From: Labilithrix sp.
GTDB taxonomy: Bacteria > Myxococcota_A > Polyangia > Polyangiales > Polyangiaceae
Assembly: GCA_019637105.1 (NCBI GenBank)
Contig: JAHBWF010000017.1
Span: 1 to 64,000, forward strand
Length of the DNA: 64,000 nucleotides
Direction of reading: 5' to 3'
Part shown: piece after piece, positions 1-9,542 of the stretch
How the letters are laid out: every line of letters starts with the position of its first letter
How positions within the stretch are numbered: position 1 is the first letter of the stretch
Position numbers and translations under genes: made by a program
The notes under the pieces: model-generated
The model's database searches: none
Told to the model about the DNA's origin: nothing
What the model saw: the letters and a program-made list of their open reading frames with translations, nothing else

Positions 1-87
1 CCCCTCGCGGCGCCCCGGCGACGACATCTCCCCCCGCCGGCGTACGGGCGCGGTTCACCGCGTCCCACGGGGGGACGCGGGCGTCGT

Positions 88-594
88 TCAGCCCGTCGGG
101 GTCGCGTGCGCGCCCCGGCGCGCGACGTTCGCGCGCCGCTCGTGCAGCGCCGCGAGCACGCGGCCGATCCCGGCGCCGAGGACGTTCAGGACGACCGAGA
201 CGTTCCAGAGCGGGAGCGCCCAGCTCGGCAGCCGGGCGAGCAGACCCGAGCCGATCACGATCGCGACGAGCCCGAAGGACAAGAGGACGTCGATCGCGAC
301 GCCGAGATCGCCGCGCGGCGGTCGACGTTCGAGCCGCCGCACGAGGACGTCGACCAGGCACACCCCGCACACGCGCCGTCGCAGGAACAACAGAGACGCC
401 AGGTTCAGCGCGTTGAAGACGACGTCGATCGCGCCCAGGCCGACGAGCGTCCAGCCGATCACGCGGAGCGAAGGTGTGCCCATCAACGCCACGCCGGTGA
501 GCAGCTTGAAGATGCAGAAGGGGAACCCCACCGTGAGGATCTCCGCCGAGGCGAGGGCCCAGCTCCGGCCGCTCGGGACGTCCGGCTTCGTCAT
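88..594 (-). CDS. Four-helix membrane protein, unknown function
   Basis: Predicted inner-membrane protein of 168 residues whose family I do not recognise. Hydrophobic stretches lie at about 18-38, 44-70, 98-118 and 124-145, and a CxxC pair (C76, C79) follows the second one. I chose the ATG at 594 because it overlaps the stop of the upstream alkyltransferase-like gene in an ATGA junction (591-594). The reading frame stays open further upstream, but that part is Arg-rich out-of-frame translation of the neighbour. The overlap implies translational coupling to the ATL gene. The two need not be functionally related. Confidence 0.75.
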   Translation of the reverse strand: MTKPDVPSGRSWALASAEILTVGFPFCIFKLLTGVALMGTPSLRVIGWTLVGLGAIDVVFNALNLASLLFLRRRVCGVCLVDVLVRRLERRPPRGDLGVAIDVLLSFGLVAIVIGSGLLARLPSWALPLWNVSVVLNVLGAGIGRVLAALHERRANVARRGAHATPTG

Positions 595-980
595 CGTCGA
601 GGTCGCCAGCGGGCCGTCTCGAGATCGACGCGACCCTCGGCGTCGAACACGACGCCCTCGCTCTCGAGCATCGCTCGCTGGAGCCCCGGGTGCTCGCCGT
701 CGGTCGAGATCGTCCCCTTCGAGTTGATGACGCGGTGCCACGGGATCGAGCCCTCGCCCGCGGCGCGGATCGCCCAGCCGATGCCCACCGGCGAGAGGCG
801 ATGCTCGATCATCTCCGCGAGCTGGCCGTAGGTCGCCACGCGTCCGCGCGGGATGCGCTTCACGATCGCCCAGACCCGCGCGAACGGACCGCGGGTCGTC
901 TCCGCGCTCGACGGGCGGGCGGGCGACGCGCTCGGTCGTCGCCGTCGCGCGCTCGTCTTCCTCTTCGTCTTCGATGCCAT
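591..980 (-). CDS. atl: Alkyltransferase-like (ATL) DNA-repair protein
   Basis: 129-residue homologue of the C-terminal domain of O6-alkylguanine-DNA alkyltransferase. The hallmark active-site motif PCHR is replaced by PWHR (P80, W81, H82, R83). Trp for the acceptor Cys defines the ATL proteins (E. coli YbaZ, S. pombe Atl1), which bind O6-alkylguanine, flip it out and hand it to nucleotide excision repair rather than repairing it themselves. RGRVATYGQLA (45-55) and the GWAIRAAGEGSIPWHRVINSKG core fit the family. The first 30 residues are a basic Ser/Arg tail. The stop overlaps the start of the downstream membrane-protein gene. The DNA-binding role is established for the family and inferred here. 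Confidence 0.92.
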   Translation of the reverse strand: MASKTKRKTSARRRRPSASPARPSSAETTRGPFARVWAIVKRIPRGRVATYGQLAEMIEHRLSPVGIGWAIRAAGEGSIPWHRVINSKGTISTDGEHPGLQRAMLESEGVVFDAEGRVDLETARWRPRR

Positions 981-1039
981 CGCGCGCGCGATCCTACCAG
1001 CTCGCGCGCGACGCCGGCGCCGGCTCGAGCGCGCGGCCG

Positions 1040-2602
1040 TCAGAACGCGTGCCCGTCGGCGACGTAGAAGCCGAAGGGGAAGCCGGGGTTGGCCGAGGCG
1101 GCGTCGGGGCTGTACGCGAGCTCCATCCGGATGACCGCGGCGGCGCCCCAGATGAAGTAGACGCCGCCGCCGGCGCCGTACTTGAGGCCGAGGCCGCGCC
1201 CGTCGCGCGCGGGATCGATGCGGAAGTCGTTCCAGACGCGCCCCGTGTCGACGAAGGCCTGGGCGCCGGCGCGGAAGCGCTGCTTGAGCAAGCCGAACGT
1301 GACGAGCTGCGCGCGCACCTCCGCGCTCGCCAGCGCCTTGATCTTCCCGATGTACCGGCCGTTCGGCACGCCGCGCAGGCCGCCGTGACCGCCGATCAGA
1401 TCGATCGGCGTGAACGTCACGCCCTGCACGAGATCGTAGAAGGGCACGCTCCCGGCCATGACGTCGCCGACCACGCGGCCGGCGAAGACGAACGGTCCCG
1501 GCAGCGGCACGTAGCGCCGGAGGACGACGCTCCCGCCGACGTAGCGCATCCCCCGGTTCGAGGTGCCGGCCCCGGCGGGGACGCCGACGCCGAGGCGCAT
1601 GCCGGCGATGTCGAACGCGCCGGAGCGGGGGGACACCTCGTTGTCGCGCGTGTCGTAGACCACGCCGGCGGCGGGGATGGTGCTCGCGATCGGATCCATG
1701 CCGAAGATGCGCGGCCGTCCGTCGGCCTCGACCACGACCGCGTCCGCCGCGAGCTTGCTGTACGGGTAGGCGTCGGCGTCGGTGTAGCGGAGCTGAAGGC
1801 CGATCATCGCGTCGACCGAGCCGCGCAGCGGGACGCGCGCGTTCAGGCGGAAGCGAGCCTCCTCCGTGATCGAGTGGTAGCGGCGCCCGATCGATCCGTC
1901 CGGGAAGGCGACGGCCTGGCTCGCGTTGCCGAGCCCGAAGTAGCCGGCGTTGACGTGCCGCTCGATGAAGAGCCCCGGCATGACGCGGACGCGCGAGCCG
2001 AGGAAGCGGGGGATGTCGAGCCGGAGATCGTGGGCTTGCTGCGCGAGGTCGACCCCGCCCGGCCCGGGCTTGAGGCTCAGCGAGAGCAGGATGTCGGCCT
2101 TCCAAGCGTACGGGCGGGCGCCCGGCGCGAGGCTCGTGATGAACGCCGCCCCACCGAACTGGACGCCGATGTCGCTGTTGCCGGCCACGATCGGCAGCGC
2201 GGCGAGCTCCGAGCGATCTTCGTCTTCGGGGTGCGGCGTCGTCATCACGTCGATCGCCGGCTCGTCCCAGCGGGGCACCTGCAACGGATCGGCCGTGTGG
2301 TCGCGGCTGGCGCCCTCTTGGGGGGCGTCGTCGTCGTCGTCGTCGTCGTCTGCGGGCGGGGCCTGTTCGGCGACCGCCGGCGTCTCGGCCGCCGGCGCGG
2401 CCGCGCCCGGCGGGTTGGGCGGCGTCACCGGCGCGTCCGGCGCGCCCTCGGGCGACGTCTGCGCGGCGGCCCCGCGCGCGACGAGGACGAGGGCGAGGCA
2501 CGCCGCCGGCGAGCCCCCGCGCGTCCACCCGGCCAGGCTCGTCGCGACGGCGAGGCGACCGGGAGAGCGCACCAGTTCCTTGATGCCGTGCCGGGCGAAC
2601 AT
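1040..2602 (-). CDS. Omp85/BamA-like outer-membrane beta-barrel protein
   Basis: 520 residues from the ATG at 2602; a GTG at 2644 would add 14 residues. After a long export signal ending near AAA-Q comes a Pro/Ala/Asp-rich linker with eight consecutive Asp, encoded by a (CGT)n microsatellite at 2326-2350. The rest looks like the C-terminal barrel of the bacterial surface antigen (Omp85/TamA) family. It has a GGHGGLRGVPNGRY segment equivalent to the VRGF/LRGY loop, alternating amphipathic strands, a GLKYGAGGGVYF strand and a terminal Phe. No POTRA domains are evident, so it is probably not BamA itself. An outer-membrane location is inferred; transported substrate unknown. Confidence 0.8.
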   Translation of the reverse strand: MFARHGIKELVRSPGRLAVATSLAGWTRGGSPAACLALVLVARGAAAQTSPEGAPDAPVTPPNPPGAAAPAAETPAVAEQAPPADDDDDDDDAPQEGASRDHTADPLQVPRWDEPAIDVMTTPHPEDEDRSELAALPIVAGNSDIGVQFGGAAFITSLAPGARPYAWKADILLSLSLKPGPGGVDLAQQAHDLRLDIPRFLGSRVRVMPGLFIERHVNAGYFGLGNASQAVAFPDGSIGRRYHSITEEARFRLNARVPLRGSVDAMIGLQLRYTDADAYPYSKLAADAVVVEADGRPRIFGMDPIASTIPAAGVVYDTRDNEVSPRSGAFDIAGMRLGVGVPAGAGTSNRGMRYVGGSVVLRRYVPLPGPFVFAGRVVGDVMAGSVPFYDLVQGVTFTPIDLIGGHGGLRGVPNGRYIGKIKALASAEVRAQLVTFGLLKQRFRAGAQAFVDTGRVWNDFRIDPARDGRGLGLKYGAGGGVYFIWGAAAVIRMELAYSPDAASANPGFPFGFYVADGHAF

Positions 2603-2731
2603 GTTGCGTGTCGTTTCGCCACGGCGGCCGGGGGAGCCGGTCACGCCGGTGGGCGCCCGAGCCTCTAACCCGGCGCCGCGCCGGCGAATAGTTGTTGACT
2701 ACACAGATCGACGCCGGCATACCTGAGCTCG

Positions 2732-3463
2732 ATGAGCGGCGCCGAGCGCGCGCGACGTGCGATCGCGTACATTCGCCTGACCGAAACGAGGCCCGAGCTC
2801 GTCGAGGGCTCGAGCGAGGCGCCCGGGACCCAACGGCGGGTCATCCAAGCCTGGGCCGAGCGTGAGGGGGTCGAGGTCCGCGCGTGGCAGCTCGACGTGG
2901 GCGTCGGCGGCGCCACGCCGATCGCCGAGCGGCCCGGGCTGGTCGCCGCCTACGCGGCCCTCCGCGATCACGGCGCCGGCGTGCTGGTCGCGGCCAACGC
3001 GGAGCGCTTCTCCCACGACGAGCTCGTCGCCTGGCTCATCGAGCGCGCCGCGCTCGCGGAGGGCGCGACGATCCGCACGGCCGACGGCTCGCGCACCGCC
3101 CCGAGCGCGCGCGTCGAGCCGCCGGAACCGGGGCCGGGCTTCACCCGCGGCGCCGTCGACCTCGCGCGCGCTTACCGCCGGGTCGTCGTGCGGTCGCGCG
3201 TCCGCGCCGCGCTCGCGGAGAAGAAGGCGCGCGGCGAGCGCGTCGGCACCGTCCCGTTCGGCTACCGCCTCGCGGCCGACGGCGTGCACGTGGAACCGGA
3301 CGACGCCGAGCAGGCGATCGTGTCGAGCGTCCGCCGCCTCGCGTCCGAGGGCCTCTCGCAGCGCGCGATCGCCGCGCACCTCGCCGCCCGCGGCGTCGCG
3401 GGGCGCACGGGCGCGCCGCTCGGGCAGACGCAGATCGCGAACATCCTCCGCTCGGCCTCGTGA
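2732..3463 (+). CDS. Serine-recombinase (resolvase/invertase) homologue, probably inactive
   Basis: 243 residues with the order of a large-serine/resolvase-type protein: N-terminal catalytic-like domain (about 8-110), a recombinase-type segment (AEKKARGERVGTVPFGYRL, about 160-180) and a C-terminal helix-turn-helix-like part ending ...GQTQIANILRS. The expected YxRVSTxxQ motif reads YIRLTETRPEL, so the nucleophilic Ser is replaced by Thr. The usual LDRLGR arginine cluster reads AAERFSHD. Both changes argue against normal DNA cleavage. No inverted repeats or att-like duplications were seen nearby, so it may be a domesticated regulator or a relic. Confidence 0.75.
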   Translation: MSGAERARRAIAYIRLTETRPELVEGSSEAPGTQRRVIQAWAEREGVEVRAWQLDVGVGGATPIAERPGLVAAYAALRDHGAGVLVAANAERFSHDELVAWLIERAALAEGATIRTADGSRTAPSARVEPPEPGPGFTRGAVDLARAYRRVVVRSRVRAALAEKKARGERVGTVPFGYRLAADGVHVEPDDAEQAIVSSVRRLASEGLSQRAIAAHLAARGVAGRTGAPLGQTQIANILRSAS

Positions 3464-3488
3464 GCCGCCGCGCGCGGCGCGGGTGCGT

Positions 3489-4472
<984 letters not shown>

Positions 4473-4618
4473 GTGGGCCCCTTTCGATGACGTCGGTGCT
4501 CGCTACGTTGCGTCCGTACGGAGCCGGTGTCGAGCGGATCCGCGTCGCGCGCCGCGCCGGACGGAGCAACGGCGTCCGGCTCGGGGCATCGTAGGGGGAA
4601 AGGAAAACGAGCACGCAT

Positions 4619-4831
4619 ATGAGCTTCACGATGGCCCCGCTCCTCGTCCACAGCGTCCACGTCCCCGCCGGCGCGCGCAGCGCGCTGCGGGCCGCGCTCG
4701 CGACCTCGCCCGAGAACCGTCGCGCGCTCTTGACGTCGGCGGCGCGGGTCCTCTACGCCGAGGCCGGGCTCGATTGCGCCGACGCGCGCGAGCTCGTCGG
4801 GCTCGCCGACGACGACTCGGCCTGCGGGTAG
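4619..4831 (+). CDS. Small hypothetical protein
   Basis: 70-residue open reading frame beginning at ATG 4619 with a purine-rich stretch (AGGGGGAAAGGA) about 10-15 bases upstream. The product is Ala-rich and helical in character, with an acidic C-terminus (GLADDDSACG) and two Cys. I recognise no family. It sits between the divergent aldo/keto reductase and the convergent TetR gene, whose stop is only 7 bases away. Codon third positions are GC-rich as in neighbouring genes, which modestly supports it being real. Confidence 0.45.
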   Translation: MSFTMAPLLVHSVHVPAGARSALRAALATSPENRRALLTSAARVLYAEAGLDCADARELVGLADDDSACG

Positions 4832-4838
4832 CGCGCGG

Positions 4839-5495
4839 TCACGGCCGGCGTCGCTCGGGCGCCCCGGCGGCGTCGTCGCGGACGAGGTAGCGGACGACGA
4901 GATCGACGAGCTGCCCGACGAGCGTCTCGAGGTCGAGCCCCGGTGGGCGCTCGAGCAGGCTCGCGAGCATCGTCGCGCGGACGGACTGGTAGGCGACGAA
5001 CGCCGCCGCCTCGACGTCGTCGGAGCGGAGGTGCTCGCGGCTCTGCAGGAGGAAGCCCCGGACGACGTCGATCACGCGGAGGTCGAACGCGTGCACCCGC
5101 TCCGCGTTGGCCACCCGGAGCCCCTCGATCGCGAGGACGCGGTGCAGCGCGGGGGAGGCCTCGTAGAGCCTCGCCAGCCCGCGCACGACGCGGTCGACCG
5201 TCTCGCGAGGCGCGGCCCCGAGGTTCTCCTCCGACAAGACGTCCTGCATCATCGTGAGCGCCCGCGCGAACTCGCGCTCCTGGAGCGCGTTCACGATCGC
5301 GTCGCGGTCCTCGAAGTGGTGGTACAGCGTCCCGACGCTCACGCCGGCGACCTCGGCGATGCGCGTGGTCGTGGCGAGCTCGAGGCTCTCTCGCTCGAGA
5401 ATTCGAATGGTGGCCTCGAGGATGGCGTCGATCGTCGCCTGCGCGCGGGCCTGCCGAGGCTTGTTTTCCGTGCGGTTCGTTCGTCGCGAGCTCAT
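4839..5495 (-). CDS. TetR-family transcriptional regulator
   Basis: 218 residues from ATG 5495. The N-terminal helix-turn-helix is classical: ATIDAILEATIRIL..., then TTTRIAEVAGVSVGTLYHHFEDRDAIVNAL (about 40-72). The C-terminal ligand-binding half is helical with no recognisable specificity. The frame is open to 5606, but that would run into the desaturase start, so the ATG giving a normal TetR N-terminus was chosen. The gene is divergent from the fatty-acid desaturase at 5605, with 109 bases between the starts. Local control of the desaturase is the simplest inference, although I found no convincing palindrome in the gap. Confidence 0.93.
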   Translation of the reverse strand: MSSRRTNRTENKPRQARAQATIDAILEATIRILERESLELATTTRIAEVAGVSVGTLYHHFEDRDAIVNALQEREFARALTMMQDVLSEENLGAAPRETVDRVVRGLARLYEASPALHRVLAIEGLRVANAERVHAFDLRVIDVVRGFLLQSREHLRSDDVEAAAFVAYQSVRATMLASLLERPPGLDLETLVGQLVDLVVRYLVRDDAAGAPERRRP

Positions 5496-5604
5496 CGAGG
5501 AAAACCTGAAACCCCCTGGAATGGGCGAGGCCGAGCGTCGGATCCACAATCTGCCGAGCCGCGGGAGCATCACTAACGCACTCCGCCGGCCAGGCAAGGT
5601 GGAC

Positions 5605-6534
5605 ATGAAACTTCGTTATCGCGCCGACGTCCGCACCCTCGCGTGGGCGTTCGTGCTCATGCCCGGGCTCGTCGCGGCGCAATACCTGCGCCCCGCGCTC
5701 GCGGGCTGGCTCACGCCGCTCTCGATGTACGCCGCCTACTGCGCGGCCGTCATCGCGCACAACCACAACCACGTGCCGACGTTCACCGGCCGGATCGCGA
5801 ACCGGCTGTTCTCCGCGTGGATCTCGGTCTTCTACGGCTTCCCGACCTACGGGTGGATCCCGACGCACAATTTGAACCACCACCGCTTCACCGGTCGTGA
5901 GGGGGACGCGACGGTCTTCGTCGAGCCGGGGAGGCCCGACAGCGCCTGGGTCGCCTTCACGCATTTCTTTCGCTCCACGACGACGCAAGGGCCGCTGCTC
6001 GCGCGCTACCGGCAGATGCTCTACCGGCGCTCGAAGGCCGCGTGGCTCGGGATCTGGGGGCAGTACGTCGTCGTGTACGGGGCCCACGCCGCGATGGCGT
6101 GGCTCGCGATCGCGCGCTTCGGCCCCGGGCGCGGGCTCTTCGTCTACCTCTCGGCGCTCGGCCTCCCGGCGTTCGGCGCGCTCTGGGGGATCATGTTCAC
6201 GAACTGGGTCCAGCACGTCGGGTGCGATCCGACCTCGCGTTGGAACCACTCGCGCAACTTCGTCTCGGCGTGGATGAACGCGCTCGTCTTCGACAACGGC
6301 TTCCACACCGTGCACCACGAGAAGGCGAACCTGCACTGGAGCCTGCTGCGGACGGAGCACGAGCGCGTCGCGCATCGCATCGATCCGCGCCTCAACGTGA
6401 GCTCGATCTTCGGCTACGCGTTCGAGACCTACGTGCTCGGCCGCGACCTCGGTCTCGTCGAGCTGGCGGCCCGCGACCCTCGCGGCGTCGCGGGCGCGGG
6501 CGACCTCACGGGCCGAGCGTCGTCGCGCGGCTGA
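5605..6534 (+). CDS. Fatty-acid desaturase (membrane di-iron)
   Basis: 309 residues from ATG 5605, preceded by AAGGTGG. The three histidine boxes of membrane fatty-acid desaturases/hydroxylases are present: HNHNH (52-56), HNLNHH (88-93) and HTVHH (234-238), separated by hydrophobic membrane spans. These bind the di-iron centre that introduces a double bond into acyl chains using O2 and an electron donor. No fused cytochrome b5 or ferredoxin domain is present. It is divergent from a TetR regulator, a common arrangement for lipid-modifying genes. Regiospecificity cannot be read from sequence. Confidence 0.92.
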   Translation: MKLRYRADVRTLAWAFVLMPGLVAAQYLRPALAGWLTPLSMYAAYCAAVIAHNHNHVPTFTGRIANRLFSAWISVFYGFPTYGWIPTHNLNHHRFTGREGDATVFVEPGRPDSAWVAFTHFFRSTTTQGPLLARYRQMLYRRSKAAWLGIWGQYVVVYGAHAAMAWLAIARFGPGRGLFVYLSALGLPAFGALWGIMFTNWVQHVGCDPTSRWNHSRNFVSAWMNALVFDNGFHTVHHEKANLHWSLLRTEHERVAHRIDPRLNVSSIFGYAFETYVLGRDLGLVELAARDPRGVAGAGDLTGRASSRG

Positions 6535-6626
6535 ACGGCGGCGCGTCCTCCGGGCCCTCCGGCGTCCGGGCGGCTCGCGCGTCCGGCGCCGCCCGGGGCT
6601 CGAACGAGGCCCGGCGACGCGGCCGT

Positions 6627-7478
6627 CTACCGGGCGGCCTGGAAGTGCGCGCGGACGCGTCCGGCGTCGAGGGCCTTCTCGTAGATGGCGATCTCGTCGA
6701 TGACGCCCAGGACCGCGCCTCCGCCGGTGTAGCCGTATCCGATCATGAGAGAGCTCTGCTTGTCCTTGGCGGCCCGGTTGTCGCTGTTCGACGCGACGAG
6801 CTGGCCGTCGATGAAGAGACTCATCACCGATCCGTCGTACACGCCGGCGAAGTGGTACCAGGAGCCGACCTCCGGGAGCGACGCGTGCGCGGCGCGCCCG
6901 CTTCCGTCGACGTAGCGCTCGAACCCGAGGCCGTTCGGCGATTGGACGTAGATGCCGTAGTTCTGGCGGAGGTCCCGCTCGTCGTTGTGGTGGAAGAGGA
7001 AGCGGTAGTTCTGGTCGTACGAGTCCGGACGAAACCACGCCTCGAGCGTGAACGGGCTCGAGCCCTCGAAGTCGAAGACGTCGCCGGTGTCGACGCCGCC
7101 GCTGCCCGCGAGGTGAAGTCCGGTGCTCCCGGCGAAGGCCCCCGGCGCGGAGTGGACGCCGCCGGCCAGATAGGTCGCGGGGTAGGCGCCCATCTCGTCC
7201 TTCACTGGCCCGTCGCTCGTCTCCTCGAGGCGGTAGTAGAGCGACGGTCCGTCGGCGAGGACGGCCTGGACGTACGGATGGACCTGCGACGCGTCGGCGT
7301 CCGCGTCCGCCTCCGCGCCCGCGTCGCTCGCCTCGGCGTCGGGCGGCTCGGCGTCGGTCGTCACGAGCGGCTCCGGCGGCGCGGTCGGGGGGCTCGTGAA
7401 GCCGCTCGAGTCGATGAGGAGCGAGCAGCCGGCCGCGCTGGCGGCGGCCAGTCCGACGAGACCGAAGCGGAGCTTCAC
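6627..7478 (-). CDS. LamG/ConA-like lectin-domain lipoprotein
   Basis: 283-residue exported lipoprotein. The signal peptide ends in a lipobox (AAGC, lipid Cys at about 18), followed by a Pro/Glu/Asp/Ala-rich linker to about residue 65. The C-terminal 200 residues form a laminin-G/concanavalin-A-like jelly roll: YYRLEETSDGPVKDEMG, FTLEAWFRPD, GSWYHFAGVYDGSVMSLFIDG, MIGYG...GVIDEIAIYEKAL. Such domains bind carbohydrate or act as adhesion modules on the cell surface. It lies 64 bases downstream of cheR on the same strand and could be read through from the chemosensory operon. Confidence 0.85.
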   Translation of the reverse strand: MKLRFGLVGLAAASAAGCSLLIDSSGFTSPPTAPPEPLVTTDAEPPDAEASDAGAEADADADASQVHPYVQAVLADGPSLYYRLEETSDGPVKDEMGAYPATYLAGGVHSAPGAFAGSTGLHLAGSGGVDTGDVFDFEGSSPFTLEAWFRPDSYDQNYRFLFHHNDERDLRQNYGIYVQSPNGLGFERYVDGSGRAAHASLPEVGSWYHFAGVYDGSVMSLFIDGQLVASNSDNRAAKDKQSSLMIGYGYTGGGAVLGVIDEIAIYEKALDAGRVRAHFQAAR

Positions 7479-7542
7479 GCCTCCAGCGTAGCGCAGCGCC
7501 CGCGCCGAGCGCGAGAGGGGGCCGACGCGCGGAGCCCGTCGC

Positions 7543-8412
7543 TCACCCCGTCTTGGTCTCGCCGGGGCGCCCGGCGGCGCCCTTCGCGCGGAAGAGCACC
7601 CCCGGGCCGGCGAGCCGCTCGCCCACGAGCGAGTCTTCGAGGTTCATCGTCGTCTCGGTGCCGCCGAGGAACAAGACGCCGTCCTCCGCCATCACCTCCC
7701 GCACGCGCCCGAGGATCTGCTTCTTCGTCGGGACGTCGAAGTAGATGAGGACGTTCCGCATGAGGACGACGTCCTGCCGACCGAACAGCGGCCAGCGCTC
7801 GAGCAGGTTGAGCTCCTGGAAGGAGACCATCCGCCGGATCTCCGGCTTGATCTGCCAGTCGAGCCCGCGCCTGTCGAAGTATTTGACGAGCATCCTCACC
7901 GGGAGGCCCCGATTGATCTCGAGCTGGCGGAAGACGCCGCTGCGCGCTCGATCGAGCACGGCGCGGTTGATGTCCGTCGCGAAGATCCGGACGTCCCAGC
8001 TCGCGAGCTGGGGGAAGTGTTCGCAGAGGAGCATCGCGACGCTGAACGGCTCCTGGCCGGTCGACGCCGCCGCGCACCAGATCCGGAGCGCGCGCCGCCG
8101 CGCCCTCGCCTGGACGAGCTCGGGGAGCACCTTCGTCTCCAGGATCGAGAACGGATGCACGTCGCGGAAGAACGACGTCTCGGTGGTGGTCATCGCCTCG
8201 ACGATCGACCGCGCGAGCTCCTCGTGCTCGCGGCCCGCCTCGATCCGACGGACGTGCGCGACGAGGTCGTCGATCGACGCGAACCCCGCGTCCTTCGCGA
8301 CCGGCCCGAGCCGCGCGTCGACGAGGTACTCCTTCCCCGACTCCAGGACGATCGCCGAGCGCCGGCGCACGAGCGCGCAGACGTGGGCGAAGCTCTCCGG
8401 GCTCACGCTCAT
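7543..8412 (-). CDS. cheR: CheR chemoreceptor methyltransferase
   Basis: 289 residues. The N-terminal helical CheR domain (about 5-75) is followed by the SAM-dependent methyltransferase domain: RIWCAAASTGQEPFSVAMLL is the SAM-binding motif, then IFATDINRAVLDRAR and DVVLMRNVLIYFD. It methylates receptor glutamates, here presumably on the soluble MCP encoded upstream. The start ATG overlaps the cheB stop (8409-8412, ATGA). It is the last gene of the six-gene che operon. Confidence 0.96.
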   Translation of the reverse strand: MSVSPESFAHVCALVRRRSAIVLESGKEYLVDARLGPVAKDAGFASIDDLVAHVRRIEAGREHEELARSIVEAMTTTETSFFRDVHPFSILETKVLPELVQARARRRALRIWCAAASTGQEPFSVAMLLCEHFPQLASWDVRIFATDINRAVLDRARSGVFRQLEINRGLPVRMLVKYFDRRGLDWQIKPEIRRMVSFQELNLLERWPLFGRQDVVLMRNVLIYFDVPTKKQILGRVREVMAEDGVLFLGGTETTMNLEDSLVGERLAGPGVLFRAKGAAGRPGETKTG

Positions 8413-9542
8413 GGCGCGCTCGGGGGGCGATGCCGGAGCGGCGCGGCGCGGCGACGGACGCGCGCGCAGAGCTCGGCGGCGATGCCGTCGATGGGGTAGA
8501 CACCGTCCACGCCGACGGCGACCGCGACGGAGGCGGGCATGGTCGCGACGACCGAGGTCGCCGAGTCCTGGACGATGATCGTCCCCCCGGACTCGGCGAT
8601 CCGCCGCGCGCCGCGCGTGCCGTCGTGGCCCATCCCCGTGAGGACCGCCGCCAGCGCGCCGGCGCCGTACACGGCGGCGACCGAGCGGAAGAGCACGTCG
8701 ACCGCCGGCCTGCACGACCTCTCCGGAGGCTCCTGGTTGAGGGCGATCCGCACGTCACCGCAGCCCGACGACCCTCGCGCGACCGTCATGTGGAAGTCGC
8801 CGGGAGCGACGTACGCGCGGCCGGGCGCGACGGGATCTCCGTCCGCGGCTTCGACGACGTCGAAGCCGCTGCTCGCCGTGAGCCGCGCGGCGAGGCTCCG
8901 CGTGAACATCGGCGGCATGTGCTGGACGATGAAGACGGGGACGGGCAGGTCGTGGGGCAGGGAAGCGAACACCCGCGCGAGCGCCGTCGGGCCTCCGGTC
9001 GAGGCGCCGATCGCGATCGCCGTCACCGGGCCGAGCGACAGCGGCGCCGTGCTCACGGGGTCCGGCGCCCTCCGCGCCGGCCCGCCCGGGGGCGGCGACT
9101 CGGGCGTGAAGGCCGCGGCCCGCACCTTCGACAAGATGTCGGCGGCGCACCGCGCGCGGTCGTCCGCCGAGGGCGAATCCGGCTTGGTGACGTAGTCGGT
9201 CGCGCCGCTCTGGATCGCCTGGCGCGCGGCGGCGCACTCGGCGCGAGAGCAGGCGATCAGGATGGGGAGCCGAGGCCACGACGCGCGGATCGCGCGCACG
9301 GTCTCGACGGTGCTCGCGTCGTTCATCGTCGCGTCGAGCAGGACGACGTCCGGAGCGACCTCGGCGATCCGCTTGAGGCCGATCGCCCCCGTGGCGGCGA
9401 CCGCGGCCACCTCGACGGCGTCGTCGGCGCGCAGGATCTCGGTCAGCGCGCGGCGATCGAGGACGGAGTCGTCGACGACGAGCGCCCGGATGCGCCTCGC
9501 GCGCGGGGAGCGCGCTTCGGGCGGGCGCGACGCGGCGGTCAC
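8409..9542 (-). CDS. cheB: CheB receptor methylesterase/deamidase
   Basis: 377 residues, REC plus methylesterase. In the receiver domain (19-140) the acidic pair is VVDDS and the phospho-acceptor is D70 in VVLLDATMN; the usual MPxMDG after it is degenerate (MNDAST). The catalytic domain (about 172-365) has the Ser-His-Asp triad: S181 in GASTGG, H208 in QHMPPMFT and D307 in GMGHDG. It removes methyl groups from the receptor in opposition to CheR. It is joined to cheY (9539-9542) and cheR (8409-8412) by 4-base overlaps. Confidence 0.96.
   Translation of the reverse strand: MTAASRPPEARSPRARRIRALVVDDSVLDRRALTEILRADDAVEVAAVAATGAIGLKRIAEVAPDVVLLDATMNDASTVETVRAIRASWPRLPILIACSRAECAAARQAIQSGATDYVTKPDSPSADDRARCAADILSKVRAAAFTPESPPPGGPARRAPDPVSTAPLSLGPVTAIAIGASTGGPTALARVFASLPHDLPVPVFIVQHMPPMFTRSLAARLTASSGFDVVEAADGDPVAPGRAYVAPGDFHMTVARGSSGCGDVRIALNQEPPERSCRPAVDVLFRSVAAVYGAGALAAVLTGMGHDGTRGARRIAESGGTIIVQDSATSVVATMPASVAVAVGVDGVYPIDGIAAELCARVRRRAAPLRHRPPSAP

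Noticed and set aside
591-2720. Long antisense and out-of-frame reading frames, e.g. a 709-codon frame covering the Omp85 gene, and similar frames over cheA, macB, katG and the TonB receptor
   Set aside because: At this GC content stops are rare in shadow frames. These translations are Arg/Pro/Ala-rich with no family motifs, while the opposite or alternative frame encodes a clear protein.
2732-3463. Active mobile element around the serine-recombinase homologue
   Set aside because: Active-site residues are lost, and no terminal repeats, target duplications or cargo genes are evident.
5496-5604. TetR operator in the TetR/desaturase intergenic gap
   Set aside because: I searched for a 14-20 bp palindrome and found none convincing, so no site is listed.
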